Part shown: one piece after another, positions 20,297 to 32,402 of the stretch
Position numbering within the stretch: the first letter of the stretch is position 1
How the letters are laid out: each line of letters begins with the position of its first letter
Assembly: GCA_014529385.2 (NCBI GenBank)
Contig: CM043963.1
Location: forward strand, 65,463,395 to 65,527,394
DNA: 64,000 nucleotides
Source: Adiantum capillus-veneris
Taxonomy: Eukaryota > Streptophyta > Polypodiopsida > Polypodiales > Pteridaceae
Reading direction: 5' to 3'
The notes under the pieces: model-generated
Seen by the model: the letters and a program-made list of their open reading frames with translations, nothing else
Told to the model about the DNA's origin: nothing
The model's database searches: none
Translations under genes and position numbers: made by a program

Positions 20297-21371
20297 ATGG
20301 CTGACAACAATACAGATGTGTTCAAGATTTTTGGTACTGAGAAGAGATTGGATGGGGACAATTACCCTATGTGGGCTTACATGATGCAACATGTCCTTGT
20401 GTCAAAGGCAGTTTGGAACATTGTGCAGGGCATTGATGTATGTCCTAGTTTTGAGGATGTTGCAAGTTTTGGTGGCAGAATTGTTGCTGCCATAGCTATT
20501 TTGCCTACGGCTGAGCAAGCTCGGTGGGATGTAAAAGATGCGCAAGTTCATGCATTGATTGCATTGTCAGTGAAGCGCACTATTACTCCTCACATTCGTT
20601 CAGTAAAATCTTCAAAATAAGCTTGGGATATTCTGGTTGGTCTTTGTGCAAGTCGCAATGAGGCAAAAATTTCATTAATGCGTAAAGAGCTGGAGTCGAA
20701 GATCTTGCATGAGGAAGATGACATGGACACTTTCCTTGTTGGTGTCAAGAATATGAGCAACTTATTTTTGCAAGCGAAGTCATTTTAGACAATTCCCTTG
20801 TGCATACTGCTCTTAATGCCTTGCCACATTCTTATCAGACTTTTGCTAGAACTTGGAGACTTATGACCCAAGGAAATCATGAAGTTGTCAAGTTTGATGC
20901 ATTATGCACATTGTCGTTGCAAGAGTCACTTTCCAACAAAACAGGACTAAACAGCGTGCAATTGAACAAGCCTTTATTGTTGCTCAAAGAAAAGGTGGTA
21001 ACAGCAATGTAGCCACTTCTCATGGTTGTTCTGTGAGTGGTAAATCACCTGCTCCTAATGCTTTTGTTGGCAGCAATTTGTCTGGGAATTCTAATGATAA
21101 GGGCAAAAAGAAGATGCATTGTCATTATTGTAAAGAAAACTATCACTTGATCAAGAAGTGTCTTAAGTTGAAGGCCAAAGAGACTAAGAAGAAAGAGGTT
21201 GGTTCCACCACTAATGCTAGTTCCACTACAAATGCAGCTATTGTTGAGTCTTCTGTGAAAAGAGACTCTGATGTTGATGTTGATGCAGAATGGGTTTTTA
21301 GTGCAAAGTGCACGTATGATCCTTCTGTCCATGATGCATGTTTGTCAGTTGCTGTAGATGCTCAAGTGTGA
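20297..21371 (+). pseudogene. Copia-1 gag (capsid and zinc knuckle), broken
   Basis: Starts MADNNTDVFKIFGTEKRLDG and follows the retrotransposon gag pattern (NYPMWAYMMQHVL, AKISLMRKELESK). A TAA at 20618-20620 and shifts near 20770 and 20940 break it. The nucleocapsid zinc knuckle CHYCKENYHLIKKC is intact in the last frame (about 21118-21159). Gag packages element RNA into cytoplasmic particles. Confidence 0.85.
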
Positions 21372-22300
21372 TACTTTGACAGTGGTGCTACAAAGCACAT
21401 TACCGCTCATCGTGACTTGTTTACCTCTCTCGAGGATGTCCCTCTTGGGAATTCAATCACTTGTGCCAACAATGCCTCTTAACCGGTCAAGGGAGTTGGA
21501 AAGATTGTGCTTACTGCTATGAATGGCAGTTCTTTCACACTTGTTGATGCGCTTTATGTACCTAGGATCAAGAAGAATATTTTGTCTGTATCTACACTTG
21601 CTAGACTTGGACTTGTCAGGTTTGTGGATGAAAGATAAACAGTACATGATCTCAGTTTCGGTGATAAAATTGTTGCATCTGGCATAATATGTCATGGGTT
21701 GTATATGCTCACTTTGTATGAGAAGTGTGAGCAGAATTTTGCAAATGTAGTTGTGGATTCTAAGGCTATTTCAGATGCAAAACTTTGGCATGCACATTTT
21801 GGACATGTGAATTTTGCCAGTTTGTTGTGTTTACAAAAATTTGATATAGTTCCTTCTTTGCCACCTCTTGAAGCACCCGTCAAACATGTTTGTGAAGGTT
21901 GTATTTTGGGTAAGATGCAGCATTCAAAGTTTGCAAAGGATGGTTCAGTTAGGGCCACATGCAGGTTGCAGCTTGTGCATAGTGGTGTTTATGGGCCCAT
22001 GCAAACCCCGTCCTTGGGCAATTACCTCTACTTCTTCGTGACTTTCATTGATGATTACTCCATGCATGTATGGGTGTATCCACTTAAAGCAAAGTGCGAA
22101 GTGTTTTTGTGCTTCAAACAATTTTTGGCTATGGTTGAAAATGTCTCAATATATACTATGGGCACCCTCTGTTCCGATTGAGGGGGCGAGTATATGTCTC
22201 ATGAATTTAAAGCATTTTTTGCTAGTCAAGGGATAAAACCCCAATGTAAAGTTCCTTATACGCCTCAGCAAAATGGTGTTGCTGAGAGAAAAATAGGTCA
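21372..22300 (+). pseudogene. Copia-1 protease and integrase, broken
   Basis: YFDSGATKHIT carries the D-S-G-A protease active site just after a TGA that replaces a Trp codon kept in Copia-2. The integrase zinc-binding H-H-C-C is visible as LWHAHFGH and CEGCILGK, followed by FIDDYSMHVW. TAA codons near 21481 and 21636 interrupt the protease. YTPQQNGVAERK marks the integrase core end near 22258-22293. Confidence 0.85.
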
Positions 22301-24480
22301 CTTACGGAAATGGCATGATGTATGGAAAATCAAGCTTTTTTACATTCATTTTGGCTTGAGGTCATCATGTGTGCCACTTATGTACTTAACAGGTGTCCTA
22401 CAAAAGCTTTGCAGTTTATGACTCCATATGAAACATTGCATGATAGAAAGCCTACTATTGAACACATGCGTGTTTTTGACTGTTTGGTATATGCTTTGGT
22501 GCCACAAAACACAGCGCAGGAAATTGGATGATAAGGCTATCAAATGTATTTTTGTTGGTTATAGTGCTAAAATCAAAGGTTACAGGTTGTACCATCCACA
22601 CAAAAAAGCGTATTCTGGTTTCACGAGATGCTGTGTTTGTGGAAGATCCTATTCATCCCTTTCTATCATGTACTAGAGACAGTAATGTAAGCTCAAAGGA
22701 TATTTATGACACTTTGTTGCCTCTTTTCAGTGGTGGAAGTTCGAATGTAAAGTCCAATGAGACAAATGTACAACCTATGGGGGTTTCTAAAAATGTTACA
22801 GTTACTAACGCAGATGTACATGATGTACTTGATGAAGAAAGGGCTAAGAATGAGCAGGCTAGATGTATGCATAAATGGCTAGTGCATACTTTGCGTGATA
22901 AAAAAGTAGATGCACCTTTTTCTGATCAAACTCGTTCAGGTTCTTGCCATGCATCTTATGCATCAGATTGTTATGCTTTGAATGTGTCTAGCTTATGTGG
23001 TGTTGAGGAACCTCTATCTTTTGATGAAGCACAGAATTCAAAAAATTGGATGGTGCCATGCAATATGAATATGATGCATTTATAGAAAATGATTTGCCTC
23101 CTGGAAAAAGACCACTGGTACGAAGTGGGTTTACAAGTTGACAGGAAAGCCGGATGGTGAGATTGATCGCTATAAGGCTCGACTTGTTGCAAAGGGTTAT
23201 GCACAGCAAAAAGGCATAGATTATGAAGAGACTTTTTCTCCACCTTGTTGTATGACTATTGTGCGTTTTCTATGTGCATTGGCAGCAGCTCATTTTGGTT
23301 GGTAATGTACATCAGTCAGACATTGTTACCGCTTTCTTGAATGGTGACATATTTGAGAAAGTTTATGTAATGCAGCCTCGTGGTTTTGTCAAGAAAGGAC
23401 AAGAGGATAAAGTGTGCAAGTGTAAGAAAGCTTTGTATGGGTTGAAGAAATCTCCGCGTGCTTGGTATGAGAAGGCTAACACTCATTTGGTCAAATGAGG
23501 CTTTTGTAACAGTCCAACAATAAACACATTGTATGTAAAGCGTGAGGGTGTTGTACTTCTCATCATGGTTCTCTATGTGGATGATTTTCTTATCACTGGA
23601 CCAAATGAGAGACATATTGCTGAGTTTAAGGCTTGTTTGAATGCTACTTTCAACATGAAAGATTTGGAATTGTTGCATCATTACTTGGATATACATTTTA
23701 AGCAATGTGATGTTGGTATTTCCTTGTGTCAGACAAGTTACATAGAGACATTGCTATGTAAGTATAGACTTGAGGATTTCAACCTATTGCCACTCCCATG
23801 GACACATGCTTGAAATTGAGTCTTCATGATGCTGGTGATAACGTCGATTTCACTCTTTACCAAACTGTTGTTGGTTGCCTCATTTATGTATGCAACACGA
23901 GGCCGGATATTCAGTTTGCAGTCTCACAGGTCAAAAGATTCATGCATAGCCCAGGGTCTAAGCATTGGCACGTTGTCAAGAGGATTTTTTGCTACTTGAG
24001 TGGCATGTTGCATCTTGGCTTTTTTATTCCAAGGGGGAGTCATTGCCACCAGATTTACATGCTGTTTTGGACTCAGATTGGGCTAGCCTAGCTGTTTTGA
24101 CACGCAAGTGTCCACAAGTGATTTTTTTTCATACTCGGTAGTTCATGTATCTCATGGTTGAGCAAGAAACAACCTACTATATCTACTTCTAGTTGTGAGG
24201 CTAAGTATAGGGTAGTCTTCATAGCTACGGTTGAGGGTGTATGGCTCAAACGCCTTATGGATGATTTGGGTGTTGGACAAGACACTACCAACACTATCTA
24301 CACTGACAGTCATAGCGCATTGGCAGTTGCGAGAAACCCATTTTTTCATGCTTGCACAAAGCATATTCAGGTGCATTACCACTATATCAGGGAGCGGCTC
24401 TTAGCAGGAGAGATCAGCTTGGCTTATGTGCCAACAAAGGACAACCTTGAAGATATTTTCACAAAGGCATTGTCTTGTGA
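22300..24480 (+). pseudogene. Copia-1 reverse transcriptase and RNase H, broken
   Basis: RT pieces include VHQSDIVTAFLNGDIFEKVYV (shorter form VHQSDIVTAFLNG at about 23310-23350), ALYGLKKSPRAWYEK and LYVDDFLITGPNE, which retains the catalytic YVDD. RNase H pieces are YTDSHSALAVARNP and HYHYIRERL, ending YVPTKDNLEDIFTKAL near 24480. Frame changes occur at about 22540, 23100, 23300, 23497 and 23810. Confidence 0.88.
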
Positions 24481-24589
24481 GAAGCTTTCCGCAAAGCTTT
24501 GGGCTTACTCCTCTTTGTGGATTGATTATGTCCTCAAGGCATGGCACTTCCCTATACTCTACATGCTAGCTCTTGATCACCGCATCACT

Positions 24590-24600
24590 CCCAGGAGGGA
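24590..24600 (+). promoter_or_regulatory. Polypurine tract of Copia-1
   Basis: AGGAGGGA lies just before TTTGTTACC, with the 3' LTR starting at 24603. Confidence 0.6.
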
Positions 24601-24602
24601 TT

Positions 24603-24830
24603 TGTTACCATATACATGCAGTAGTGATGTGTGTGAAGACACTTAGAACCGTCGGGACATTTTTTTCCTCACTAGGAGGTTTTTTCCCCGTGCATTGTAT
24701 ATACGCCCATCACGCTAGGGTTATCTTATCTTTCCACTACACACTAAGTAATACACTCTCTGTTGTGTGCCTTGAGCTTCCTTTGTCTTCTCCAAGCTGT
24801 GTGTGTTTTTTTGCAACCCCGATTCCAACA
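24603..24830 (+). repeat. 3' LTR of Copia-1
   Basis: Begins TGTTACCATATACATG and ends CGATTCCAACA, 228 bp, followed directly by the TSD TTTAT. Its sequence is closer to the Copia-2 LTRs than the 5' LTR is, so the 5' LTR has changed more. Confidence 0.93.
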
Positions 24831-25060
24831 TTTATAAAATTTCAATTTTGTTTGAGCTTTTTAGTTTAGGTGTAGCTTACGGTTTATAGTTTAGATTTAA
24901 ATTATAAATTTAGTTTTAAGTTTATGATTAATTAAAGCTTAGGTTTAGATTTAAGTCTATGATTAAATTTTAAGATTAAGGTTATAATTTAATTTAAGGT
25001 TAAGGTTTAAATTTACATTGTAGATTTAGTTTTAGATTTGAGTTTTACTTAGAACCTTAT
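24831..25060. repeat. AT-rich TTTAGGTTTAGATTT repeat, right part
   Basis: Resumes the sequence type seen at 18300-19710, so Copia-1 split one such region. Confidence 0.6.
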
Positions 25061-25175
25061 TTGAGTTGGAAAACCCCCAACCCCCCCTCCGCCTTTTCTT
25101 TTCTTTTCTTTCTCCTCACCCTTCCCTTTTCCTTTCTTGCGCCCCCTAAACTAATTAATGGCTTCACTAAGTAGC

Positions 25176-25282
25176 TAGCCAAAACGACTTTTTAACAAAC
25201 AATTAATTAATTAATTTTGGGGGGGAGGGAACGACTTTTTAACAAACCATTAATTAATTAATTTTGGGGGGAGGGAAAAAAA

Positions 25283-25325
<43 letters not shown>

Positions 25326-25560
25326 AAGTAAAAGGGAAGGGTGGGGAAAAAAAGCAAAAGGAGAAAGGGGGGATAGGGGTAGGCTAGGCTTGGGGGGGGG
25401 GGGAGGGGGGGTTGGGGTGGGGTTGGTTTTAATTTGTTTTTTTTAGTGCTTAAGGGAGCCCTAAGGGCAGCCAAGGCAAATAGCCAAATGGTTAAGGCTA
25501 GTAGGGAGACAAAACGACTTTTTAAGAAGTCATTAATTAATTAGTTTGGGGGGAGGGAAG
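25176..25560. repeat. Recurrent CAAAACGACTTTTT/TTAATTAATTA motif with G tracts
   Basis: The motif CAAAACGACTTTTTAA, a short A-rich gap, CATTAATTAATTA, then TTTGGGGGGAGGGAA occurs near 25182 and 25511, with a partial copy near 25231. A 42-nt G run occupies 25283-25324. A further copy lies at 40024-40118, also followed by a G run of 43. TAGCCAAATGGTTAAGG near 25474-25490 resembles a tRNA A box. ORFs encoding poly-Gly or poly-Pro here are artefacts. Confidence 0.6.
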
Positions 25561-25665
25561 AAAAGGAAAAGGCAAGGGTGGGGGAAAAAAAGCGAAAGGA
25601 GAAGAGGGGAGGGGGGAGGGGGGAGAGGGTAAGGGTGTATCCTTTTTTTTATGGCTCAAAGGGAA

Positions 25666-26445
25666 CTCAAAGATGAGCGTAGCATATAGCCTAGTGGTTT
25701 AGGTTGAGTTTCATAGTATGTACGTAATGAGTTCAAATGCTACTCATTAACATCGGTTTTAAATGGTGACGTGCATGGACATGCTAATTGGAGATGCTAA
25801 AGGATCTTGGGGAGATTCTATGTAATGAAATACAAAAGTAGTAGAGCCAGTAGTAGTAATAAAAAAGGACGTTTTGGGAAAAGATTTGGTTCTACTTTGA
25901 ACCATTAATTAATTAGCAGTAAGATTTCATATCTCTTAACAATTTCAAAAGTAAAAGTCCCTCTGTTCCTTGTTCTCACGCAGTGTCCATCTCTTCGCCT
26001 TCGCGCTCATCTCTGTTCCTTGACCTCAATGAGCACTGATTCGCTACTACTCCTCAAGGATGAGCGCAGCATATAGCCTAGTGGTTTAGGTTGAGTTTCA
26101 TAGTAGTATGTATATAATGAGTTCAAATGCTACTCATTAACATCGGTTTTAAATGGTGACGTGCATGGGCATGCTAATTGGAGATGCTAAAGAATCTTGG
26201 GGAGATTCTATGTAATGAAATACAAAAGTAGTAGAGCCAGTAGTAGTAATAAAAAAGGACGTTTTGGGAAAAGATTTGGTTCTACTTTGAACCATTAATT
26301 AATTAAGCAGTAAGATTCCATATCTCTTAACAATTTCAAAAGTAAAAGTCCCTCTGTTCCTTGTTCTCACGCAGTGTCCATCTCTTCGCCTTCGCGCTCA
26401 TCTCTGTTCCTTGACCTCAACGAGCACTGATTCGCTACTACTCCT
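25666..26445 (+). repeat. Tandem duplication (about 389 bp x 2) with tRNA-like head
   Basis: Copy 1 is 25666-26052 and copy 2 is 26053-26445. They match closely, with small indels (offset grows from 387 to 391) and a shared CTCCT/CTCAA junction. Near the start each has TAGCCTAGTGGTTTAGG (A-box-like) and GAGTTCAAATGCTAC (B-box-like), suggesting a SINE head of a third tRNA type. The rest includes GTAGTAGAGCCAGTAGTAG and a CATTAATTAATTA stretch. No ORF of note. Confidence 0.75.
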
Positions 26446-26902
26446 CTGTATACTGCCCAATCCATGCGCCGCGCTCCCGTGCACGCTCCCTTTCTCTCTC
26501 GACACATTCTATCCCGCCTACCCCTTCAATCCCCCCCCTGTGGAGCTGGTCTACTTCTGTTGCATGCTCGGCAACTCAAAAGTGGCATCCTTCTCGACTC
26601 TCTAGTCTTCGCCTCCTCCTTGCAGCCACTCCCATCTACGCTCCTCTCAATCTGGGTATCCTCACCTATAGCACGAGAGAGAGAGAGAGAGAGGCTTAAT
26701 CTCGTGCAGTCGAGTCCCTCCCCAAAAACTGCTATAACCAGCAGTCCTCTGCATACGAGCAGGGTGTTGCTTCGATGTGCTTCCGCCCTGTGCTACACGG
26801 CCTCCTATGAACACAACATAGCATCTCCTTCCCAACATCTCCTCCTCCTGCTCGGGTACAAAGTTGTACACCATGCGCTACTGCGACCTGAGCGCAAGAC
26901 AT

Positions 26903-26942
<40 letters not shown>

Positions 26943-27329
26943 AGGCAGGGAGAGTCGGTCTGAAAGTCTTTGTCTCTTAATCCGGGCCCTCCACTCCAAA
27001 CGAGCAATGTCCCCTTCCCCCCCTTCTGCAACATCTCCTTGGCCTAGAGTGTTGTTCCCATCGGCGAGTGAGAGACAATAAAAGAGACAAAGAGAGCAAA
27101 ACCGGCTCCCTTGCAACTTGGCATGCAATTCCTTTTGTGCCTCGCTTCCCTGGTCGACCCACATTAAAGAATCTACTCTCTCTCTCTTCATCTCTCTCCA
27201 CCACGTGCCTTCAACCCTGCCCAAATATTTTCTCCCACTCCCTTTTTGATATTATACCAACAAAGCATCTCACCCATGTGCCACTTAATGAGCCCAAAAA
27301 AAAAAAGCTACTTGCATTTTGTAGCATAA
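26446..27329. other. CT/GA-rich DNA, no gene supported
   Basis: Several overlapping frames exist on both strands but all cross GA/CT tracts (26671-26692, 26905-26939, 27177-27200) and none shows a motif. The composition resembles a 5' leader or promoter but no partner gene is present. Confidence 0.35.
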
Positions 27330-27560
27330 GGTTAGTTAATCGTTTAATTTTACATTGTAGAGCTAGTTGTAGGTTTAATGGTTTAGGTTGTAAGTTTTTT
27401 AGGGTAATGGGTTAAGTTTCAATTGTAGGTTTAAATTAAGAGCTACATATGGTTTAGGTTCGCATTTGCGTTTTTGAATTTATTCACAGATTATGATTTA
27501 AATTATAGATTTAGTTTTAGGTTTAAGCTCTCAATTGAAGGTTTAAGTTTAACTTAGGTG
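27330..27560. repeat. AT-rich TTTAGGTT-like patch
   Basis: GGTTTAGGTTGTAAG-type words as in 18300-19710. A further patch occupies about 28925-29135. Confidence 0.5.
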
Positions 27561-28924
27561 GCCAAAACGTTTTTTTTTCATTTGTTTTGATAAGAATTTA
27601 GCAAGATGCTTGGTTTGCATTCAAGGAAAAGAAAAAGAGAAACTTTTCTTTGTTTTTTTATTTCCAGACCGATGTAAAGGCATTGAATACTTTGTGCAAT
27701 TATTTTTTAGCTTAAGAGTTTGTTTGATCTCAATATGTATTCTATAACAGTAGGGCGAGTGCCCTTTACACGTATCAACAACTGCAAGATGAAGGTTAAA
27801 GTCCAAAACAAGAAGAAGAAGAAGAAGAAGCTCCTCTGTGCATGATAAAGAGGAAGAGAGAGAGAGAGAGAGAGAGAGGCCGCCGAAGGTGGTTGGCCGT
27901 ACTAGTACTTCATAAGGGAATACGTAGGTTCTGGACAAGAGGCACGATGGCATGTGGATGTGAGAGAGAGAGATAGGGCAAAGGGAGTTTTGGAAAAAAA
28001 AAAACAGGGTTGAGTGTATTTTAACCAACTGAAATCGTAAAACCTCAATTAGATTTGAGCTTGCCTTGAAGAAAACCGGGAAATTTAGAGAAGGTTAGGG
28101 AAAATGTAATTTTTTAACCTTGAATTATGGGAACAAACCTACGTAAACAAGGGCATGACTCGTGGTGCACAGAGACAGAGCCATGTCCTATGTCAAGGCG
28201 AACGTGTAGGGATATTTTCGCATTGTTGTTTGCAATTGGGAGAGGCCAAAATGCAAAGGAGTGTAGGCGCAAAGGGTTGCTTTCACGAGGCTGAGACTCA
28301 ACATGTTCAAGCTACCTGTGTGGTAACAATCCAGGGAAGAAGCGATCGACGTCTCCTGAACAAGTCAACAGGGGGATGGGGCATCCGGCTCGAGGTGGAT
28401 CGCGCTGTCGTTTGTTTGTAGGGCAGGCCCAAGCTAGAGCCCGAGGATGTGTGTGTGTGTGTCTGTGTGGCACGCGTGCGCACGTGTGTAGGCGTGCAGC
28501 ACAGGCCTCAAGCTGCAGATGGCAAGAAGCGACGAGGGCAGGAATGCGCCATCGATATAGGGAGGACTGGTGTAAATAGGAGAAAGGGACGAGGAGTGTA
28601 TGCAATGGCCTGCTCGGAAGGGAACTCCAGTGATGCTAGCATTAGCAAGTGACCAAGGGGGGTGGGGCAAAGCTAAGGCAATGCTGATAGCAACAGTCAG
28701 CATGCGAACGTGAGCGTGCAGTGACGAGATTGCATGAAGAGAACCAAAGCGATGGGTATGCTGTGCAGTATAGGAAGCGAACGTGCAGAGGTAGATGGGG
28801 ATAGAGCAAGCATAGGAATGCGCTTCACCTCGTTTTGCTTCTAGATAGAAGATTCCAAAAGCATCGAATCTTAAAAATTAATAGGTTTCTTCCAAAATGG
28901 ACCAAGGATGCAATAGAGATGCAA
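27561..28924. other. Unassigned DNA, no gene
   Basis: The frame at 28155-28421 has normal composition but no recognisable domain. A GT-rich stretch lies at 28448-28490 and a GA tract at 27857-27880. Confidence 0.35.
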
Positions 28925-29135
28925 TTTAAGGTTTACAATTTAAGTTGCAAGTTTACCTTTAGGGTTACACTTTAGTTATAGGTTTGCATTTTGGTTTGCG
29001 TTTTCAAATTATGATTTGTGTTTTTAATTTTTGGTTTCCAGTTTGAATCTCTTTAGTTTAGGTTTATATTAGGTTTTTCAGGTTTACTGTTTATAGTTAG
29101 GTTGTAAATTTAGGTTTGCATTTTTTGCATTAGAG

Positions 29136-29616
29136 TTAGATCTTTGAGCGAGCTCAATGGAGCGAGTTTTAGAGCGAGCTTTTTTTTTTTGAGAGCCGCT
29201 CTCCGTACCTCTCCTTCCTCCTCTTACTGCTCATGTGCTTCCTCCTCTTCCCTTCCTCCTCCTCCAACATCCTTCCTCTCTTCCATCTACTCCTCTAATC
29301 ACCTTCCCTTCCTCCAGCTCCTCCTCTAGAAACCACCATCCCTTCCCTAAAGTCCTGCTATCTCCTACTCTCTTCTTCCTCTCTCTTTCCTTAGTCACTC
29401 TATAACCCCTCTCCTTATCCCTATCTCCCTCTCTCTCTCCCTCCTCCTGTTGTCTTCCCTCTGTGCATGTGTCTCTCTCTCGCCCGCCACCCCTCTCTCT
29501 CGTTATCTCCCCCTCACCCCCTTTGCCTTCCCTCCCTTCCTGGAATAAGCTCCACCCCTCTCTCTCCCCTCTCTCTCTCTCTCTCTACCTTGCCACCATG
29601 CCTTTCCCTCTCATCC

Positions 29617-29669
<53 letters not shown>

Positions 29670-29997
29670 AGAGAGAGAGAGAGAGGGTGGAGAGAGCTAT
29701 TTAAAAAAAAACTAAGCACTAGCAGTATCTCTAGTGCCTCCTTTTTTTTATAAAAGAGGGAGAGAGGGTGAGAGAAAGACAGAGTGATAGCAGGAGGGGA
29801 AGAGAGAGGGGGGGGCTATTGGGAGGGAGAGAGAGAGAGAGAGAGAGATAAAGGGAAGAGGGCTGGCAGGTAGAGAGAGAGTAGGAGACTGGAAAAGAGA
29901 AAGAGAGGGAGTGCGGAAGAAGGGGGGGTTTGGATAGGGTGAGCCCCTCTTTATTTTTAAAAAAACAATACACTTCCCCACTCTCCCTCACAATTTT

Positions 29998-30054
<57 letters not shown>

Positions 30055-30120
30055 CTCTCTCCCACTACATCTTACTTTAATCTTTCTCTTCCTCCTGTCA
30101 CACTGTCGCTTGAGTCTCTT
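29136..30120. repeat. Low-complexity CT, GT and GA tracts
   Basis: Starts with a palindromic cluster GAGCGAGCTCAATGGAGCG near 29147; a similar cluster occurs in opposite orientation near 38045-38080. It then runs through CT-rich DNA, (GT)n at 29620-29668, GA stretches at 29672-29690 and 29826-29850, and (CT)n at 30003-30048. Long frames here encode Ser/Leu or Arg/Glu repeats and are not genes. Confidence 0.7.
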
Positions 30121-30272
30121 CAATCCCAAAGAGAAATGAAATGGAATGGAATGAAATGCTATATTAAATGTCTTCAAAAAGCCAAAATGACCCATGAGAC
30201 CAAACTGATACCATCTTGGTGGATCTAATGCAATGTATGGGTACAAAATAAAATGAGAGAAAATGGGAGGAA

Positions 30273-30341
<69 letters not shown>

Positions 30342-30496
30342 GGGGGGAGAAGGGTCCGCAAGGGAAGGGAAGGGTTCGGTGATGGCGGGGAGACTGTGAG
30401 AGAGATGACTTTTTTTTTTGGCCTAAGAGCCCCTTGCACTCCCTTTCTTTCCCTATTGAAAAAAAAAAAAGAACTACACTCCACTCTCCCTTCTCA

Positions 30497-30531
<35 letters not shown>

Positions 30532-31187
30532 TTCTTCTCGGCAAGATATAAGTAGTGGTTTGAAAGATGGGATGCATTACACTTGCTACATGATGCCTCA
30601 ATAGACTCCCAAATGAATGAATATTTTATACAACGTCAATGTATTACGGCTTCGGAGAAATATGGGGGGTCACACTTCATACATTACACCACCCATATTG
30701 CCCCCAACTTAAAAACAATGGCCTTTGCTGAAAGAGGAAACCATACTCACCCTTACATAATTGAGCAGATCCCCTTGTCATCGATACACGCTATCACAAC
30801 CATTTTGATTAGCTCACACTCCCTTCGATGTGAGAAAGGGCGTTGGGGAAATGGAGAATAGTCAAATCAAGTGTGCACATTATGCTCACTGCAAGTTCAA
30901 GAGTGTGAGTACCACACACTTCTAGAGTGCTCAGCTTTTGGTCACATGCGAACTTACTTCCGTCACATTTTCAGCCATGACCTAGACTTACACACTTTCC
31001 TCTCACAGCCATAGTGTGGGCTCTTCATTGCGACTCTCATCACCACAATTTTGGACCATCAAGAATCACTCATCAGCCAAAAAAATACTACATCACATGT
31101 AACTTTGGTCCCATATGTCATATTGATGTCCGAGGACGATAATAAAATCTATCTACCTACCTCTCCCTCCCACACTGTTCCCTCCCT

Positions 31188-31247
<60 letters not shown>

Positions 31248-31408
31248 ATTTTACTTTGTACCCATGCATTGTATTAGATCCACCAAAACTGTATCAATTT
31301 GGTCTCATAGGTCATTTTTGCCTTATGAAAATGCTTAATATAGCATTTCATTCTATTTTAGTTAATATAACAATTCATTCCATTTCGTTTCATTTCTCTC
31401 TAGGATTG
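30121..31408. repeat. Inverted repeat, arms ~145-170 bp, 1-kb core
   Basis: Left arm 30121-30265 and right arm 31238-31408 are imperfect reverse complements. Shared words are TTTGTACCCATGCATTG, TTAGATCCACCAA, TTTGGTCTCAT and TAATATAGCATTTCATTC. Inside the arms the composition mirrors too: G30 plus GA on the left (30273-30333) and CT on the right (31191-31240). A C31 tract lies at 30501-30531. Confidence 0.7.
30583..31014 (+). pseudogene. LINE-type C-terminal CCHC fragment
   Basis: One frame broken by TAG at 30859-30861. It carries ITTILISSHSLRCEKGRW and then CTLCSLQVQECEYHTLLEC, i.e. C-x2-C ... H-x4-C, followed by SAFGHMRTYFRHIF. This matches the zinc-binding C-terminal segment of some non-LTR reverse transcriptases (pattern C-x2-C, DE-x-H, LxCP). 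Ends at TAG 31012-31014. It lies in the core of the inverted repeat and has no upstream RT. Confidence 0.45.
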
Positions 31409-31435
31409 GAAGGACTCCAAGGGTGGTGTGGTGGG

Positions 31436-31438
<3 letters not shown>

Positions 31439-31473
<35 letters not shown>

Positions 31474-31579
31474 ATAGGGGATGGGGAGAGGGGTGGCAAG
31501 GAGCTAGAGAGAGAGAGGAGAGAGGAGAGAGAGAGAGAGAGAGAGGAGAGGATCGGGCGGGGGGGGGGGGGGGGGGGAG

Positions 31580-31617
<38 letters not shown>

Positions 31618-31732
31618 AGGGGAAGGGGAAGGATCGGAGCTAGGGAAGAGGGAGGGGCGGATGTAGAGCAAGAGGTGGGGGCCAGAGAGAGGAAAGAGGT
31701 GGAAAGAGCTCTAGAGAGAGAGAGAGAGAGAG
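31439..31732. repeat. GA microsatellite cluster at Gypsy element flank
   Basis: GA tracts at 31439-31470, 31508-31550, 31580-31612 and 31713-31732, plus a G19 tract near 31559-31577. It directly abuts the left LTR of the Gypsy element. A GA tract also abuts the right LTR at 37766. Confidence 0.9.
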
Positions 31733-32385
<653 letters not shown>

Positions 32386-32402
32386 TGCCCCCCTTCCTGA
32401 TG
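32386..32402 (-). promoter_or_regulatory. Polypurine tract of Gypsy element
   Basis: Minus strand AGGAAGGGGGGCA precedes TGTTAACC. Just before it SEDGIYIRKGG can be read, which resembles the C-terminal end of Gypsy pol proteins. Confidence 0.65.

Larger units (their letters stand above)
19711..24830 (+). mobile_element. Copia-1: complete but decayed Ty1/Copia retrotransposon
   Basis: A 5120-bp element with both LTRs, tRNA-Met-type primer site, gag, protease, integrase, reverse transcriptase and RNase H in Copia order, purine tract, and a 5-bp TSD TTTAT at 19706-19710 and 24831-24835. Many stops and frameshifts break the ORF. The two LTRs differ at thirty or more positions by eye, so it is an old insertion. 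It is the same family as Copia-2 at 48593-53773. Confidence 0.95.

Noticed and set aside
25250-25474. Poly-Gly/poly-Pro ORFs at 25.3 and 41.5-41.8 kb
   Set aside because: Produced by homopolymer G or C tracts; not proteins.
28155-28652. Overlapping ORFs as a host gene
   Set aside because: No domain, no clear start context, and frames overlap on both strands across a GT-rich stretch.
30583-31014. Independent zinc-finger gene
   Set aside because: The C-x2-C...H-x4-C pattern and its surroundings fit a LINE C-terminus better, and the frame is broken.
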